Part shown: positions 32,288-33,569 of the stretch, in pieces | Layout: the number at the start of each line of letters is the position of its first letter | Numbering within the stretch: the first letter of the stretch is position 1 | Assembly (NCBI GenBank): GCA_052389435.1 | Contig: JBQTIB010000133.1 | Coordinates: 1-33,569 of the forward strand | DNA from: JBQTKD01 sp052389435 | GTDB lineage: Bacteria; Actinomycetota; Actinomycetes; Sporichthyales; Sporichthyaceae | Length of the DNA: 33,569 nt | Reading direction: 5' to 3' | Made by a program: the position numbers and the translations under genes | Notes under the pieces: model-generated | The model's database searches: none | What the model was told of the DNA's origin: nothing | The model's input: the letters and a program-made list of their open reading frames with translations, nothing else

Positions 32288-33220
32288 TCATCCGGCACGC
32301 CCGCTGTGCAGCTGCGTGGCCCGTTCCAGCCCGGCACGCACGCGACGCACGAGAAGCTCCGGCTGCTTCACCTCCCGCCAACCCCAGCGGACGAACTCGA
32401 GTCCGTCGTCTCGCATCTCGTTCTCGCGCGCCTTCTCGTCGAGGACGACCTCGAGCGTCGAGCGGGTCTCGCTGGGCTCGTACTTGGCCTTGCCGTCGGC
32501 TTCGCCGAGGAGACCGACGGGCCAGCGGAAGTCGGGACGAATGTTCCGACCGCTGGTCAGCCGCAGCCGCACCTGAGTCTCCGGCGCCGGGATCCCGTAC
32601 TGGTGGAACACCACCCGCGACGCAGACTCCAGCGCAGACTCGCTGGCGGGGTCGCCGAATCGCAGCGCCAGCCGCGCCTGTTCGATCCCGGGCCGACCGG
32701 CAGCTCCTTCGAGGACCGTCTCCAGTTCCTCCATGGTCACCAGCCCGCGACGCAGAGCCGAGTCGACCAGCACCACCGAATCCATGAACGGAAGCTCGGA
32801 CGCAAGGTCGAGAAGGGTCCTCGCCGGCGACGTCAGCGGGATTCCGTGCCGTCGCGTCGTGTGGCCGTCGGGCAGCGGAGCCTGCCGAAGTAGGTAGCCG
32901 TCGCGGTTGATGCCGTGGACGAGCGGATCGGCGGTGAGCAGCACGACCTCGAGCGCCGGCTTCTCAAGCCAGTCGAGGCCGTAAAGCCTCGCCGCGGACG
33001 AGGCCGCTGCGAAGTAACGGGGCGTCAGTGCGAGCAGAACCGCTGCGCATTCCAGAGCATGTCCCTGGACCGGGTCGACGGCGACAGCGGCAGCATCCTC
33101 GGCCGAGGCGTAGACGCCGGGGCGAAGCCGCACCCACACACCTCGGCGAAGGTTGGATCGAATCTGGGCGGGCGAGTAGCCCTGCTCCACGGCGTAGGCG
33201 CGGGTGAACGCCCTGTGCAT
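32288..33220 (-). CDS. AbiEi-like N-terminal domain plus DUF559 (PD-(D/E)XK-like) C-terminal domain protein
   Basis: The 310-residue protein has two domains. The N-terminal winged helix (AFTRAYAVEQGYSPAQIRSNLRRGVWVRLRPGVYA) matches the AbiEi-type antitoxin fold, followed by HALECAAVLLALTPRYFAAASSAARLYGLD and an LTSPARTLLDLA segment. The C-terminal DUF559/Vsr-like domain shows PDFRWP, LLGEADGKAKY and LEVVLDEKARENEMRDDGLEFVRWGWREV. The D, ExDGK and C-terminal Arg/Trp positions expected for a PD-(D/E)XK nuclease are present. ATG at 33220 with AAGGGG four bases upstream is preferred to ATG at 33241. No AbiEii toxin gene is adjacent. Palindromic repeats lie on both sides, so the winged helix may bind them. 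Confidence 0.78.
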   Translation of the reverse strand: MHRAFTRAYAVEQGYSPAQIRSNLRRGVWVRLRPGVYASAEDAAAVAVDPVQGHALECAAVLLALTPRYFAAASSAARLYGLDWLEKPALEVVLLTADPLVHGINRDGYLLRQAPLPDGHTTRRHGIPLTSPARTLLDLASELPFMDSVVLVDSALRRGLVTMEELETVLEGAAGRPGIEQARLALRFGDPASESALESASRVVFHQYGIPAPETQVRLRLTSGRNIRPDFRWPVGLLGEADGKAKYEPSETRSTLEVVLDEKARENEMRDDGLEFVRWGWREVKQPELLVRRVRAGLERATQLHSGRAG

Positions 33221-33324
33221 CGAACCCCTTGGCTTGGTCATGGCGGGACCGTGCCGGCCACCACCGACGATTTGCCGATATGCCTCGAATGTCCATGGAC
33301 CCCGCGAAACTTCCCTTCGCCCAC

Positions 33325-33387
33325 GACCACCTTTGGCCCGCGAAACCGCCGAAATGTGGTCACCAGCGCTGTACAGCCGCCGTGACC
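33325..33387. repeat. Hairpin plus palindrome copy D, upstream of the DUF559 gene
   Basis: GACCAC (33325-33330) and GTGGTC (33356-33361) are separated by exactly 25 bases. GTGGTC then overlaps the palindrome GGTCAC-N4-GCTGTACAGC-N4-GTGACC (33358-33387). Same geometry as copies A, B and E. Confidence 0.85.
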
Positions 33388-33478
33388 CACGCACCCGCGC
33401 GGAGTCGCCGCTGGACCGGCCTAGCGGCCGTGACGCCAGGTGCCGGCGTGGCTGCCGGGGCCACTCCCCTTCCCCCGC

Positions 33479-33542
33479 GACCACTTGCAGCCACGGATGG
33501 GGCCCCGATCTGGTCACCACGGCTGTACAGCGCCAGTGACCA
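33479..33542. repeat. Hairpin plus palindrome copy E at the right end of the window
   Basis: GACCAC (33479-33484) is followed after 25 bases by CTGGTC (33510-33515), one mismatch from GTGGTC. The palindrome TGGTCAC ... GCTGTACAGC ... GTGACCA (33511-33542) has perfect 7-bp outer arms. The stretch 33221-33569 holds nothing else I can support. It ends in nine Gs, possibly a contig edge. Confidence 0.85.
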
Positions 33543-33569
33543 ACCGGCCGCAGCGCGCCGGGGGGGGGC

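Noticed and set aside
32303..32312. Fifth palindrome core GCTGTGCAGC
   Set aside because: It lies inside the DUF559 coding end (TQLHSGRAG) and lacks the outer GGTCAC/GTGACC arms.
32167..33542. CRISPR array from regularly spaced repeats
   Set aside because: The repeats are palindromes in two separate clusters with a gene between and only two copies per cluster. No array or cas gene.

Overview
The window is very GC-rich DNA from an actinomycete. The signs are an imuA'-imuB-dnaE2 mutasome with actinobacterial LexA boxes, a deazaflavin-type nitroreductase (DUF385), frequent GTG starts, and secreted Rhs proteins of the kind common in Streptomyces-like and Pseudonocardia-like genomes. I cannot name the genus from the sequence.

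The left part, about 1-19.8 kb, is accessory DNA that looks like the right-hand portion of an integrated element. It starts with a truncated TrwC/TraA-type relaxase. Next is a two-gene secreted polymorphic-toxin locus: a DNRLRE/LamG surface protein translationally coupled to a 2,390-residue Rhs protein. The Rhs tip looks like an HNH/EndoVII-type nuclease, and a small candidate immunity gene overlaps its stop codon. Downstream lies a frameshifted orphan toxin-tip remnant, then a complete IS21-family element with imperfect terminal repeats and a 4-bp AATC target duplication. After that come a divergent XRE-ImmA/IrrE regulator-protease and a pair formed by a metallo-beta-lactamase-fold hydrolase (frameshifted here) and a four-TM membrane protein, which I flag as a possible uncharacterised defence or stress module. 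An 840-base stretch without a clear gene follows. The block closes with a tyrosine integrase, a cluster of palindromes, and a tRNA 3'-end fragment (probably tRNA-Arg) that marks the attachment site at 19798-19823.

To the right of the attachment site the DNA looks like ordinary chromosome. It carries a DUF385 nitroreductase-like protein, a methyltransferase, a DsbA/FrnE-like oxidoreductase, a potassium channel, a pirin, a four-helix Cys-rich protein, a 542-residue protein of unknown function, and the SOS mutasome dnaE2, imuB and imuA'. Two perfect LexA boxes sit right at the imuB and imuA' starts. At imuB the box fills the spacer of a promoter whose predicted start point is the ATG itself.

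The far right holds an AbiEi-like/DUF559 nuclease-like gene. Four copies of a 30-bp palindrome with identical geometry (GGTCAC-N4-GCTGTACAGC-N4-GTGACC) flank it, and three of them are joined to GACCAC-N25-GTGGTC hairpins. This gene-plus-repeat arrangement recalls REP/RAYT systems and is my strongest candidate for something undescribed.
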